This document shows positions 1-10,804 of a DNA stretch of 64,000 nt, piece by piece. The stretch comes from Chondrilla cf. caribensis (taxonomy: Eukaryota; Porifera; Demospongiae; Chondrillida; Chondrillidae), in the NCBI GenBank assembly GCA_964020155.1, contig OZ026564.1, positions 1,784,523-1,848,522 of the forward strand, given 5' to 3'. The notes below the pieces were generated by a model. It was not told the DNA's origin and did no database searches. It worked only from the letters and a program-made list of their open reading frames with translations. Numbering within the stretch: the stretch's first letter is position 1; every line of letters begins with the position of its first letter. The translations under genes and the position numbers were made by a program.

Positions 1-68
1 TGTTTAGAAAAGACAGCTCTGTACTGCTACTACTACTGTCTTCAGTGACATACATATGTAGGTTATAT

Positions 69-121
<53 letters not shown>

Positions 122-640
122 ATTCCTCCAAATGGTGAAATTACGCATATGCTTATATGTGAGGTACATGAACAGGGTTGAAAACCTGAAACACCGAAAC
201 CGGATTTCACACATGTTGTAAGACAAAACAAACGCCCATCTCAAATCTCACTATCATTGTCACTATTGATGATCATCACACACACACACAGTAGTATGTG
301 ATATGTCTGTATGTGATGAACAACAAAACAATGAAAGTAAACACTGCATGGTTCAGTGATGATGGCATACCAGAAGGATTGCTTCTAGCAAACAGACATA
401 TCACAGACAATTACAAGGATTATGATAATTCATTGTTATTGTGGGACAACATCCAAGTGTGACAGAATGCACTAATCAATAATATCGATAACCAATCAAA
501 ACAAAGCACATTACACCAAGTGTAAAGAATGATAAAAATCCAATTTAATTATCACCTATTGTTATTAATCATGGATTCAACACATTACAAGTTCCACAAT
601 ACATGTACAGTGCACATACATACATACATACATACATGTT
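1..640. repeat. Segmental duplicate of the region upstream of RhoBTB-B
   Basis: This stretch aligns base by base with about 35620-36300, starting from the shared tgtttagaaaagacagct and continuing through a GATGATCATCACACA tract and the ends of the pre-gap sequence. The copy here has a short CA run and a (TA)n expansion at 75-115, while the other has a 140-bp CA tract. No coding exon is seen. It shows that the duplication unit includes the 5' flank of RhoBTB, and it is the best available guide to what lies at the left edge of the assembly gap. Confidence 0.8.
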
Positions 641-691
641 GTAGATAAATCCCTCCTTGAGTTGGTACATGGGAAATGTACTGACTACAGA

Positions 692-735
692 AGACTAATT
701 GACCAATCGAGGACTGCTTCGGTCAATTAGTCTTT
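692..735. repeat. Short hairpin (foldback fragment)
   Basis: Arms AAGACTAATTGACC and GGTCAATTAGTCTT face each other around a 16-base loop. The preceding ggtacatgggaaatgtactga also appears in the larger foldback at 7318-7505, so this is probably a related, shorter element. Confidence 0.6.
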
Positions 736-1024
736 ATGTACGTATGGAACTTCAGTCACAACATCAGATGATACCCATACAAAATAGACCCCTCTCCCCC
801 AAAAAGTGCATGAGTGTACCATAAAAATGTGTAACAGTAGACACACGCGGCTAGTACAAAGGTAACATAATGCTGGGAGAGTACCCCATAGAAATGTGCA
901 ACAAAAAATTGGAAGCACCCCAAAAGCCGAACACCAAAGTTGAAAGGACACTACTGGACGGTTTCCAATGTTACTTAGCAACTGAAACCATATTAAAGTG
1001 CATACAATAATGGTAATAACCAAC

Positions 1025-1224
1025 CTCGGTGCATAGTAGATAATGCTTCCCAAAATGAACTGTACGTCAGAATTGGTTTGGTTATTCAGTAACTTCTTCA
1101 TGTCTTCTTGGTACACTGAAGTGGGGATGTTAATCCAAGGGGCTTCCGTGTTCTTTGGTAGTTCTGGGGGTGGAGGAATCCCCGTGCTCTCCTCCTCATC
1201 AATAGTTGTCCCACTTTTTTACTC
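1025..1224 (-). pseudogene. RhoBTB exon-4-like fragment (first copy)
   Basis: Read on the minus strand this matches exon 4 of RhoBTB-B and RhoBTB-C: the acidic/proline linker (PPPELPK-type) and the start of the first BTB domain ([19 protein letters not shown]). It is one base shorter than the 201-nt exon of RhoBTB-C because the T run near the acceptor is short, which shifts the frame at the exon start. The HR at the donor is changed to PR. Exons 1-3 are not found upstream, so this is a relic rather than part of a working gene. Confidence 0.8.
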
Positions 1225-1659
1225 CTGAATAATCACACAAATGAACTGACAGTTATTCACAGTAAAATCAACACATACATAATAATGCACAGAAATGTTT
1301 CCTCCCAGCTTTGAGTAATTTAAAGAGAGCTTCCAACTGAAATTTAATAAGAAGCAAAGACTGAATGAATTCCAAACATATACAAAAGTTGATACAAATG
1401 TACGTACATGAGCTCTGAGCAGTCTTGAGAAGTGATACGTATGTGAATGAACCACATAAACTTTCTACTACATACTAGGAAATTTTTACACATGTACGTA
1501 CATACGTAGGTAGGTACGTATAATATATATTTATACTATAGCATATGTATACCACACACAATAATAATACGATGTGACATACGTACGTAGTCAATCCCCA
1601 ATAATGCTTTCAAAAAACCTGGGGCGATTAATGTGTTTAGTGGATTAACTGGGTATTAT
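1225..1659. other. Mosaic of RhoBTB intron 3 and 5'-flank sequence
   Basis: 1225-1525 matches the intron that precedes exon 4 in the intact copies. It then runs directly into about 130 bp that matches the RhoBTB 5' flank (ACCACACACAATAATAATAC onward, as at 34420 and 63250). Exons 1-3 and their introns are missing between the two blocks, marking a deletion junction near 1525. No gene is seen. Confidence 0.65.
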
Positions 1660-1925
1660 CTGTTTCCATGGTTACATCTTGAATTGTAATCTGGCAAGGA
1701 TTAGTAACACATGCAATTACAGTGCCGAACATCATATGCACACTCACACAGTTACCGTAGAGGTTAGAGAACATTATAACACATATACATATGCTACTGT
1801 TGTATTTCACCATACTTCAGCTTGCTGCTGAGAACATGATGTGTACATACCTAAACTATGCTTCCACCACAATTACAGTAACATTCATGTGAACATATGG
1901 CAATGATGGGGTTGATACTTTGAAC
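1660..1925 (-). pseudogene. RhoBTB exon-7 stub plus intron 6
   Basis: Bases 1660-1685 match only the first 25 nt of RhoBTB exon 7. The following 240 bases match intron 6 of RhoBTB-B (29035-29280). Left of 1660 the sequence switches abruptly to RhoBTB 5'-flank, so the exon is cut by a rearrangement junction. It cannot encode the second BTB domain. Confidence 0.75.
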
Positions 1926-2274
1926 ATAGTATTGAGCGGTATTGACAAATATAGTACCACGGTATTTCTGAAAAAAATATTGCGGTATAACTACATACCT
2001 ACTATTCTAATATTTCTGTTCTATACTATACTAATGGCTGAGGGATGGTTCATTCGGAAGTATGCCAACAACAAGTTTGAGGTGTTCCCATGCCATACTT
2101 ACACTTGTTTTTCCACAACTTCAGCTTACAGCACTGCCATCATCAACGGTTTTTCCATTTGTTCCCAGCTCGAGACTGAAATAGTCCCACACAACACTTT
2201 TTGTACTGCTCTTGCTTACTAGTTTTGCCACAACTATCCAATAATCGTAGAAACTCTTCAAATCGCTTAGGTAT

Positions 2275-2386
2275 GAAACATAAATACGTAGGTTTACGAC
2301 AGCGATGTGCTTTCTGTCCATTCTTTGTTTGAAACATAAATAAGTTTACGACAGCGATACGCTTTCTGTCATGTCTTTGCTCAGCT
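2275..2386. repeat. 56-bp tandem duplication
   Basis: Two imperfect copies begin with gaaacataaata at 2275 and 2331 and share tttacgacagcgat and gctttctgtc. The flanks (1930-2450) are absent from the intact RhoBTB introns, so this lies in an insertion. No protein family is recognised. Confidence 0.6.
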
Positions 2387-2739
2387 TTATCGTTGTCACA
2401 GAAGCAATCTACAAATGTAGATAATCTATGCTACGTACACTAGCCTGAGTGCATTTCAGAAGTGACAGTTGATTAATTAACCAGTTTCTGAAAAGGTCAG
2501 CAAGTTAATTATCACCTTTAGGAAGGAAACACAGGAATGGATCTTTCCCAAGGGTGATACAACCTATGCATACAAGTATATTATTGAATACATATATACA
2601 CACATACATGAATACATGCATACATATGTACTACATACACACACTTACGTATATACACATATACGTACATACATACGTATATGCCTAGTATTACATGCAG
2701 AATATGTACATACACATACATATGTATGTATATAGGTAC

Positions 2740-2919
2740 CTTTGACTCAACAATACAAAGCCTTTTACCATTCCTCGATTCACAGCACTAGTAGGAACTG
2801 CCTCCAGTTTCTTCTTGGACCACTTCTCACAAAGACACAGTCCTTCCACCTTCAACTCTTTCTCTTTGTCAACTCCGAATATTCACCGCATCAAGTCTGA
2901 AGATGAGCACAGCACAACC
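2740..2919 (-). pseudogene. RhoBTB exon-5 relic with nonsense codon
   Basis: This has exactly the 180-nt length of exon 5 in the intact genes, and the flanking donor and acceptor are conserved. Translation follows [11 protein letters not shown] and then hits TGA where both intact copies have CGA (a CpG-type C to T change). The rest of the frame stays open to the donor. With exon 4 relics on both sides and no exons 1-3, 6 or 8, this belongs to a decayed third RhoBTB copy. Confidence 0.85.
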
Positions 2920-4787
2920 CTACAGGATTGTAGAAACTAATTTGAATGCTATAGAGTATTATTGCCTACGCACAAAGGCAATATGCAAGTACATACAGTA
3001 TACCCTGATACATGAGGAGAGCTAAGGTAACAACAGGACAACAAATTCTCTTCCCTTATGCGTAACCATGGTACATAGGAAGCACACTCCAGAAGGTTTG
3101 AAAGTACATAATTATTGCCCCAAACCACTGCACAGACAGTAAACAAACCAGCCAATGAGATTATAGGCTCAGGAGAAAACCTACAAACACATATGCACAC
3201 AGTAAGTATAATATGAGTTTCAGTTTAAACACTTGCATTAATTTGTCTCTTATGACTCCAAGGCTTCTCAATTCTTACAACAATCAACAGAGCATGACTA
3301 TACAGAATCCCTGGTAATTACTGGATAATGGTGAAGCCTGGCAAGACAGCAAATTGACAGTTGAAAAATGGTGATTACTATGGAGACAGGCAGTCGTGTA
3401 ATATATACCAAGTAACCACAATGACATCACTCCACTGAACCATACCATAATTGGAAGTCTCTAAGAGAGGTTCTACAGCAATTAGTACTGCCGAATTGGA
3501 TAACAACCATATCCTTTGTGCAATGCACGTGCAACTACTTGAATTGCATAATTGGATCAACAATCCATCCAACTACATGCATACTGTATGTACATACTAT
3601 ATTAATGCAAAGGAGACTCAGCACATGCAGAAGTCATGCAAGAACATAATATTATGTATGTACACAAGAGACTTCACATAAGGTTCACACACATTGGGTA
3701 TGCTATGGTTGAGTATACTTAGCATAGCTACAAAAGGTGTAGGACCGGGTGTGGAAACGGGTGTGGTTTAGGGAATCCAAGGGTTTATTGATCACTGAAA
3801 CTGCTTTCTCCATACAATGATTCGAATGAGTACAGCTATGAACACCCACAGCATTCTATCATTATGAAGTAACATAACAGTTTATTGTAATTATTACATA
3901 ATTTCTAAGTTGTTTCAACTTATAGTTCATTAGTCAGTCTACGTGTACACCAAATTTTGCCGATTGAGATAGTTGACATCATGTATCCTTAAATTTACAG
4001 GATGTACGGTTCTAATCATACAAAACTGAACATTCAACAGGCATACCGCTACCCACTAAACGGGAATGCTGTTTAGTAGGTGAGTCACCGAACTTGACGA
4101 TTATGATGTCTCCTACTTGATTTCTATTTAAAAGCTCTGATTGCCAGACAAACACTCGTGATGGGAGAAGCACACAAAATGAAATAATTGAGACAATTTT
4201 TTCAACTCAATTTAGACAGTTTCAAAATACCAACTTGCTTTGAGGTGTTGATTAGTGTATAGGGTAAACAAGAGAATGGGTTCAGCTGTACAACATTCAG
4301 TTTAGTATCCCCATATGTATGCCGCTATGCTAAAAGCATAGCACAGGTGCACACACACACACAGGATACCTCACCACAAATACATATGTGTATACAACAT
4401 ACAGCAGTAATAACATAGCAGGTGTGCACATAACAGTAATCCTGTGTTTCTATGGGTTACAACACTATTCGAAAACCTACATATGTAGGTACGTAATTTT
4501 ATAAGAACAAATGTAATTTTAGTCACAGATCAGATGATAGCCATACAAAATTATAGACCCCCCCAAAGTGCATGAGTGTACCATAAAAATGTGTAATAGT
4601 AGACACATGCGGCTGGTACAAAGGTAACATAATGCTGGGAGAACACACCATAGAAATGTGCAACAACAAATTGGAAGCACCCCCAAGAGCCAAACACTAA
4701 GATCAAAAGGACACTACTAGACGGTTTCCAATGTAACTTAGCAACTGAAACCATATTAATGTGCATACAATAATGGTGATAACCAAC
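2920..4787. other. RhoBTB intron 4 with unidentified insertion
   Basis: 2920-3300 matches intron 4 of RhoBTB-B and -C (31347-31730, 58928 onward). About 3310-4500 has no counterpart in either, so it is an insertion or sequence lost from the others; I recognise no coding domain or clear terminal repeats in it. From 4500 the intron homology resumes (ATGAGTGTACCATAAAAATG). Confidence 0.55.
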
Positions 4788-4987
4788 CTGTGTGCATAGT
4801 AGATAGTGCTTCCCAAAATGAACTGTACGTCAGAATGGGTTTGGTTATTCAGTAACTTCTTCATGTCTTCTTGGTAAACTGAAGTGGGGATGTTAATCCA
4901 AGCAGCCGCTATGTTCTTTGGTAGTTCTGGGAGTGGGGGAATCCCCGTACTCTCCTCCTCATCAACAGTTGTCATACTTTTTTACGC
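4788..4987 (-). pseudogene. RhoBTB exon-4-like fragment (second copy)
   Basis: This is a second relic of exon 4, encoding the ELPKN linker and LLNNQTHSDVQFILGS of BTB domain 1. The splice acceptor that reads CAG in the intact copies is CATG here, so the canonical AG is lost. Together with the fragment at 1025-1224 it shows that exon 4 was duplicated in this wrecked locus. Confidence 0.8.
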
Positions 4988-5280
4988 ATGAATAATCACA
5001 CACTTTAACTGAAAGTTATTCGCAGTAAAATCAAAACATACATAAATGCAGAGAAATGTTTCCTCACAGCTTTTAGCATAGAGAGCTTCCAACTGACATT
5101 TAAAAAGAAGCAAGGACTGAATGAATTCCAAACATATACAAAAGTTGATACAAATGTACGTACATGTCCTCTGAGCAGTCTTGAGAAGTGATATGTATGT
5201 GAATAAACCACATAAACTTCCTATATACTACAGACTAGGAAATTTTTACACAAGTACATACGTACGTATGTAGGTACGCA

Positions 5281-5548
5281 TAATTACCAAGTGTCAGTGA
5301 GGTAATTGTTTCCGTTCGTTACTGGAGTCCGATTGAGGTTGCCCACTTTTTAATTGGTTGAAGGTGTCTCAATGAAATTTTTGTGATGAATTTAGTCCAA
5401 TATGTCAAATTTGTGTCAGGCGCAGCAAACGTCTGCGAGGTCAGAGGGGCGATTGGTGCCACACGTCGAATAGGGCAACGGTGAGGTATCGGACTGAGGT
5501 TATCATTCAAATCTAGCCCACTTACTCGCTATGCCACAGCGGCTGAAA
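5281..5548 (-). mobile_element. Possible tRNA-derived SINE
   Basis: On the minus strand the right end reads GCTGTGGCATAGCGAGTAAG, resembling a pol III A box. About 50 nt further is AGTCCGATACC, resembling a B box. The block interrupts sequence shared with RhoBTB intron 3 at 5280. No clear A-tail or target-site duplication was identified, so this is tentative. Confidence 0.35.
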
Positions 5549-5849
5549 GTTTTTCCTTCATCTAGTGCCCCTGGATCCGGATTTCATCTTGCGATAACGT
5601 TTGTTGACTTCGCATCACAAGAACAATGTCTTTCAATTTTCCTGCAGAACAGATTTTCCGATTAATATTCTGTAAAGTCGGCGATTCCTAGTTTACGTTG
5701 GGGACATCGAAATGCACAGCCATTGTGTCGTCCAAGTTGGCAGACATTTAATGGCTATAGTTAGTAACGTGACATCACGTTGACGCTATCGATGTCGATG
5801 ACATAATCAATATCGATCCAAGCATTTGCGAGGTTCTGAACTTCGTTCA

Positions 5850-6577
5850 CAACTAGTATATATTTTTTATACTATTGCATATGTATACCACACACAATAA
5901 TAATACAATGTGACATACGTACTTAGTCAATCCCCAAAAATTTGCTTTCAAAAACCCTGGGGCATTTAATGTGTTTAGTGGATTAACTGTATATTATCTG
6001 TACATTACGTTGAACTGGGAAATTTTAGGATGATGACAAGAGTTTGGTGGGTGAAGCAGCAGTGGATCAAGGTCAGAGGTCTGTGAGATGGACTAATATG
6101 CTCCCATACAAATACAGTGGAACCCACTAAAGACCACCTCAGTAATAAGAGCAGTGGTATCACTATTTTACAGCCCTACAACACTCCGCATTGTATTACT
6201 CTGTACACTTTAAACATCAGAACCGGGACCACCTTGTAAACAAGACGTCTTAGATTTTACCATCTGTGGTCACAATTTTAAGATTTCACAACACGCATGT
6301 GCTATTCGTTGCATGAGAACAAAGCTTCAACAACACACAAGTACTATTGGTTGCATGAGAATGAAGCCAACATGTCACATCCACCTGTCCAACATGAAGC
6401 AAGTGGCATACACACCTGGTGATGGGAGAGTTAATACAGTTGATGAGAACGAAACAGCACAAGTTGCCTTGGGTTGATACACATTAGAAGCTTGTGTAGT
6501 TTGTTTCTATGGATCGATAACTCAATCGCACTTTTACACTCTTGCAAGCAATATTATGCACATACACAATAATATTA
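5850..6577. repeat. RhoBTB 5'-flank, third copy
   Basis: This matches 34380-35060 and 63220-63880, including GATGGACTAATATGCTCCC and the run ending in ACACCTGGTGATGGGAGAG. It contains an internal tandem repeat of the CACAAC..TGCATGAGAA segment (about 6290-6360) not present in the other two copies. Here it follows the relic exon 4 without any exon 1-3 sequence. No transcript feature can be assigned. Confidence 0.75.
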
Positions 6578-7219
6578 CAGTAAAACCTCTTTAATCCGAC
6601 ACTCAATGGGGAATGAAAATAATGTCAGATTATGAGGTTGTCGGATTAGAGAGGTTTCATTGTCAAATAAATAATAATTCCGGAGCCACTTATTAGCATG
6701 TATACTGCATTGACATTGTTAATAGTGATACAATAAGACACACATAATTAGATGCAACAAGAAATACAGTCATATAAATATAATAAATATAAATATATGT
6801 ACATGTATGAACATTACTCGGTGCTTTTTTTGAAAAAGTATGTCAAAGTGCAGTACTTTATCACCTCCTTCTATAACCTACATGAGGATAAATTTCCTCG
6901 CATGACCCGTTACACCAGGGTCAAATTACTGAATCATAAGTTTGGAAATACCATTCAGTTGTATTGCATAATGAAAGAACATGGCACCCACAAACTCAAC
7001 AGTTAATCGAACGAATTTAATCTGTATTTGTATAATTGTAATTGGACTGTAGAGGTATATTTTGTTCTGGGGACTCCAAAATCAATGCCAGTTTTCAGAT
7101 TAGGCATTTGTCGCATTAGGCAGGTCATTTTGTATTGAAAAAGTGTCCCAGCTTGAAATTTGGTGTCAGTTTAAGCATTTGTCGGTTTAAAGAGGTGTTG
7201 GATTGAACAGGTTCTACTG
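6578..7219. mobile_element. Pogo/Tc1-type MITE with TA duplication
   Basis: A 642-bp element runs from CAGTAAAACCTCTTTAATCC to ATTGAACAGGTTCTACTG, flanked on both sides by TA. The termini and their internal GTCGGATTA-type subrepeats resemble the CAGT-starting ends of pogo/Tigger-like elements. An 84-codon open frame inside (6752-7006) has no recognisable transposase motif, so the element looks non-autonomous. Confidence 0.75.
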
Positions 7220-7317
7220 TACATCCATACATAAGTATATACATACTATGCCTTTTATATATAAGTATGCACATATGTATATAAATACAAATGCAATCAT
7301 ACATATATTATACATGT

Positions 7318-7505
7318 AATAGTTGCACCCCGCTTTTGGTCGGTACATGGGAAATATACTGAGCGGATATCAGTTAATTAACCGAGGGCGCAGCACAGGA
7401 TAAAGGAGACAAAAAGGTTGTTCCGTGTAACGCAGCCCTCGGTTAATTAACTGATATCGGCTCAGTACATTCCCATGTACCGACCAAAAGCGGGGTACAA
7501 CTATT
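7318..7505. repeat. Large foldback element
   Basis: The two halves are near-perfect inverted repeats about 80 bp long: AATAGTTG.ACCCCGCTTTTGG on the left and CCAAAAGCGGGGTACAACTATT on the right, continuing inward through GGTACATGGGAA and TTAATTAACCGAGGG. A transcript or single strand would form a long stem. It has no coding capacity. Confidence 0.85.
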
Positions 7506-7542
7506 TTGCATCCCGTTCAAAGCACGATTACGAGTAGCGGAG

Positions 7543-7875
7543 ATGGATTTCGTTCACGCCATTGAAAAAGACGATTTTCTCAAAGAGCTGGAGGTGGCTA
7601 TCAACCCATTCAGATGGCTTCTTGGCCGCCCGTACTTCCCAAACCAACGAGCGTCAGGACACTTATCGAACGAACGAGGAAAATGGCCGAATCCACGAGC
7701 CTTGGAATATTTACCGAGCGAACGAAGAAACTCATCGAACCAACGAGTTTCAGAGTATTTACCGAATGAACAAAGAAACTTGCCGAACCAATGAGTTTTA
7801 GAGTATTTACCGAACGAACGAGGAAACTTGCCGAACCATTGAGGCTTAGGATACTTACCGAACGAACGAAGCAAC
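7543..7875 (+). repeat. 48-bp coding-length tandem repeat (16-aa unit)
   Basis: A start of the repeat (TATTTACCGA, TACTTACCGA) recurs at 7708, 7756, 7804 and 7852, exactly 48 bp apart, with decayed units before. On the plus strand an ORF starts at 7543 (MDFVHAIEKD) and reads 16-residue units such as EYLPNEQRNLPNQ. It stops at 7794 inside the array, although the frame would continue into further units. On the minus strand an open frame also covers the array. The function and family are not recognised. It may be an internal part of a transposon bounded by the foldbacks at 7318 and 8149. Confidence 0.6.
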
Positions 7876-8148
7876 GGTTATGGCTTCTTCTAATAGAAAA
7901 TCCGAGAAACAACCTTTTTAACCCCCGTTGAGAACGTCGAAGAGTGGCTCGAGCCAAGAATACAGCCGAGAATACACAATGGGCACATAACAATGGCTGT
8001 TGATTAATTAATACCAGTCACTTAAAAACCGGGGTACATCACTAATAAGGTCAGTGTTGTACCCCAGTACATCGCGAATGTACTCCTTTGATCTTAAGTG
8101 ACAATATCACCAATCGGGATACATAGATACATACAGTATGTATGTAAT

Positions 8149-8267
8149 AGTTATATCCTGCCTAGGTGTGCTGAAACAGATATAAAGTGCTAATTGATTA
8201 CCGAGGGTGAAGCCTGAAGTAATCTGTTAGCACTATCTACTGCAGCACACCTAGGCAGGATATAACT
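8149..8267. repeat. Foldback element, TATCCTG-type stem
   Basis: AGTTATATCCTGCCTAGG on the left pairs with CCTAGGCAGGATATAACT on the right, with GTGTGCTG/CAGCACAC continuing the stem. The left flank reads GTAATAG, as for other foldbacks in this window. Confidence 0.85.
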
Positions 8268-9295
8268 GACTTGTATCCTGATGTGATGGTTGATAGACAA
8301 TTTATACAGTAAATACACGGATAGTTCAATACAACAAATTATATGCAATAGAAATATGGTCACTAAATTCCTGCCTTGTTCTCACACAATTAATTCTAAC
8401 AATGAAACCTGTCTGGCCAGGTGAACTGTGCTGTATCAATGACCTGTGCTACATGGCTTATGTACACACAGATTTCTCATTGATCCTCCCCTCAACCAGG
8501 ATCCAAGTACATATATATATATATCTAATTTTATATAATATTATACTATGTCATATGACAATAAGCATGCATATACATACATACAAGTACATTCACACGT
8601 ATACATAGATACATACGCATATATGTATGTATGTATGTATACGTGTATGTAAGTACTTAATACATAAGATACATACATGCTTTTAAGTACGTATAAATAC
8701 ACACATATGTACATGTACATACATACATACATACAGACATACATATAATATACAACATACACACATACATATGTATACAAACATGCACGCATACATGCAT
8801 CCATACATGAATACATATGTACTTGTATCCTGGTTGAGGGGTGGATCAAAGGAAAAACTGTGCGTACATAAGCCATGTAGCACAGGTCAGTGATACAGCA
8901 CAGGTCACCAGACAGGTTTCATTGTTAGGATTAATTGCGTGAGAACAAGGCAGGAAATTAGTAAACACTTTTCTATTGCATATAATGTTGTATTGGACTA
9001 TGCGCATACTTGCTGTATAAATTGTCCATCAATCACCACGCCAGGATATAACTATTACTTGTATCCTGGTTGAGGGGAGGATCAAAGAGAAATCTGTGCG
9101 TACATAAGCCATGTAGCACAGATCAGTGACACAGTACAGGTCACCAGACAGGTTTCATTGTTAGGATTAATTGCGTGAGAACAAGGCAGGAAATTAGTAA
9201 ACACATTTCTATTGCATATAATATGTTGTATTGGACTATACGTATATTTGCAGTATAAATTGTCTATCATTCACCACGCCAGGATATATCTATTA
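8268..9295. mobile_element. Three copies of a ~240-bp MITE, two head-to-head
   Basis: Copy 1 (8268-8510) is inverted relative to copy 2 (8818-9056). Copy 3 (9058-9295) follows copy 2 directly in the same orientation. The ends are TATCCTGG and CCAGGATA. Internal landmarks include TGTAGCACAGGTCAGTGA and GAACAAGGCAGGAAAT. The 300-bp spacer between copies 1 and 2 is a (TACA)n/(TATG)n-rich simple sequence. The open frames in it are repeat translations, not genes. Confidence 0.85.
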
Positions 9296-9652
9296 CATAC
9301 ATACATACTGTGTATACAGTACAGCTGTATGTACACACATACATACGTACATACGTATAAGTCACTGTCCAAACTGAACACTCAGTGTCCCGGTAACAAT
9401 AGTGAGTTCAATGGAGTGGAATGTGTAGTCATCTTCAAGGTTTCACATAATTTCACTGAGTACGTATATTATACTTTTGTATAAATGCATATTGAATGTC
9501 TTCTGTAGACTATACACATCCTTCCTAATGAAATTTGACCATCATCACAGAGACACAGTGTCTTAAACATGACTGTATTATTGAGTCCACATCATTGGAC
9601 TCAACAAGAGGGCATAGATTATGCTATTCAAATGCATCTACACACAGAACTT

Positions 9653-9838
9653 CACAGGTACACGCAGAGCACACCTCACAGGTCACAGGTACATGTAGAG
9701 CACACCTCACAGGTCATAGGTACATGTAGAGCATACCTCACAGATCACAGGTACATGTAGAGCACACCTCACAGATCACAGGTACATGTAGAGCACACCT
9801 CACAGATCACAGGTACATGTAGAGCACATCTCACAGAT
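9653..9838. repeat. 31-bp minisatellite, about six units
   Basis: ACACCTCAC starts units at 9671, 9702, 9733, 9764, 9795 and 9826, a strict 31-bp period, with a decayed unit before. Each unit includes AGGTACATGTAGAGC. Units abut without unique spacers. Since 31 is not a multiple of three, any reading frame shifts between units. Confidence 0.95.
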
Positions 9839-10706
9839 CTTTGCATGTTACCTGTAGTGAAATAACCTTTGCATTGTATTTTAATGTGTCCGAATTAGCA
9901 CTATACTTACGGTTCCATGTGTGCATGCTGTGTTCGGTTGCAACTCCGAAGTAACGGACAGGAAGGAATGTCTGAGATCTCCAGATGTGACAATTGATTA
10001 ATCAATTAGCTACCAAAATGAAGAGATTGGTAAGTGGCTAATCGCAATACATGTTATTCGTGTATCGCGATTAGCCACTTCATATCACCTCAGGGAAGGG
10101 AACACAAGGAATGGAACCTTCCTGAAGGTGGTACAACATACACAGATATCAAGATGCACCAACCCAAACAATTCATACAATTGATAGAAGAAGTGGGTCC
10201 ATGTACACACAATGCCACAGTCTGACACCTTCTGGTTTAGACTTTGCATGTCACTCCAGCAACACAACACAAAGTGGAAGACACTTGTCTCCTGATCTAA
10301 CACATGCGTCTGTATTAATTTAACACATGTCTGGATTACCTTCACTTCATGCTTGTACGTATGCACACGTATATGTACGTACATAGATATATACGTACAT
10401 ACACTCATGTGTACTGTAAACATGTACACTCATAGAAACATGGTTACTTTTGAACATAATATATTATGTTTAGTTTGTTATACATACAATGTATGTGTGT
10501 AGGCAAGCATACATACAGTATATACGTACATATGTATGTATGTATTTAGGTAGATATATACTGCACATGGTACGTATACATACATAGTGTACTGTACATA
10601 CATATAATATTATAGTTATGTATATACGTATATGTACATAAATCTCTCATAAGTGGAGCATTAATGTCTGACTGTAAATCTAATATGTGTGCACGTACGT
10701 ACGTAG
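9839..10706. other. Non-genic stretch with a perfect-type hairpin
   Basis: A hairpin lies at 10030-10080 (TAAGTGGCTAATCGC facing GCGATTAGCCACTT). Its flanks (GTGACAATTGATTAATCA and GGTGGTACAACATACA) resemble the sequence within RhoBTB intron 5 at 30905-31010 and 58475-58580, so a shared repeat family is present. From 10480 it is mostly (TACA/TACG)n simple sequence. No exon is supported. Confidence 0.5.
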
Positions 10707-10804
10707 GTAACACTGTTGGTTTTGAGGAGCTGTCCTACACAACTGATGAGAGTGTTGGACAGTTCACTCAGGTCAGGCTAGCAGCTGACCAGCCATTTGC
10801 CGAG
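10707..10804 (+). CDS. Calx-beta exon (N-terminal half), partial gene
   Basis: Bounded by a TAG acceptor and a GAG/GTAACA donor, the frame reads NTVGFEELSYTTDESVG and continues to QPFAEV, the usual opening of a Calx-beta domain (a V-x-F strand followed by an acidic ligand segment). The incoming phase is 1 but the outgoing phase is 0, unlike the uniform phase-1 exons of AF-D. No matching second half with phase 0 was found next to it, so the exon may be a relic or the boundary may differ. Confidence 0.5.

Noticed and set aside
2121..2337. Possible transposase zinc-ribbon (GQKAHRCRK)
   Set aside because: Only one Cys-rich cluster in a short frame, in a region with a tandem duplication. Not enough to assign a family.
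9653..9838. Possible CRISPR-like array
   Set aside because: The 31-bp units are directly adjacent with no unique spacers, and the DNA is eukaryotic.
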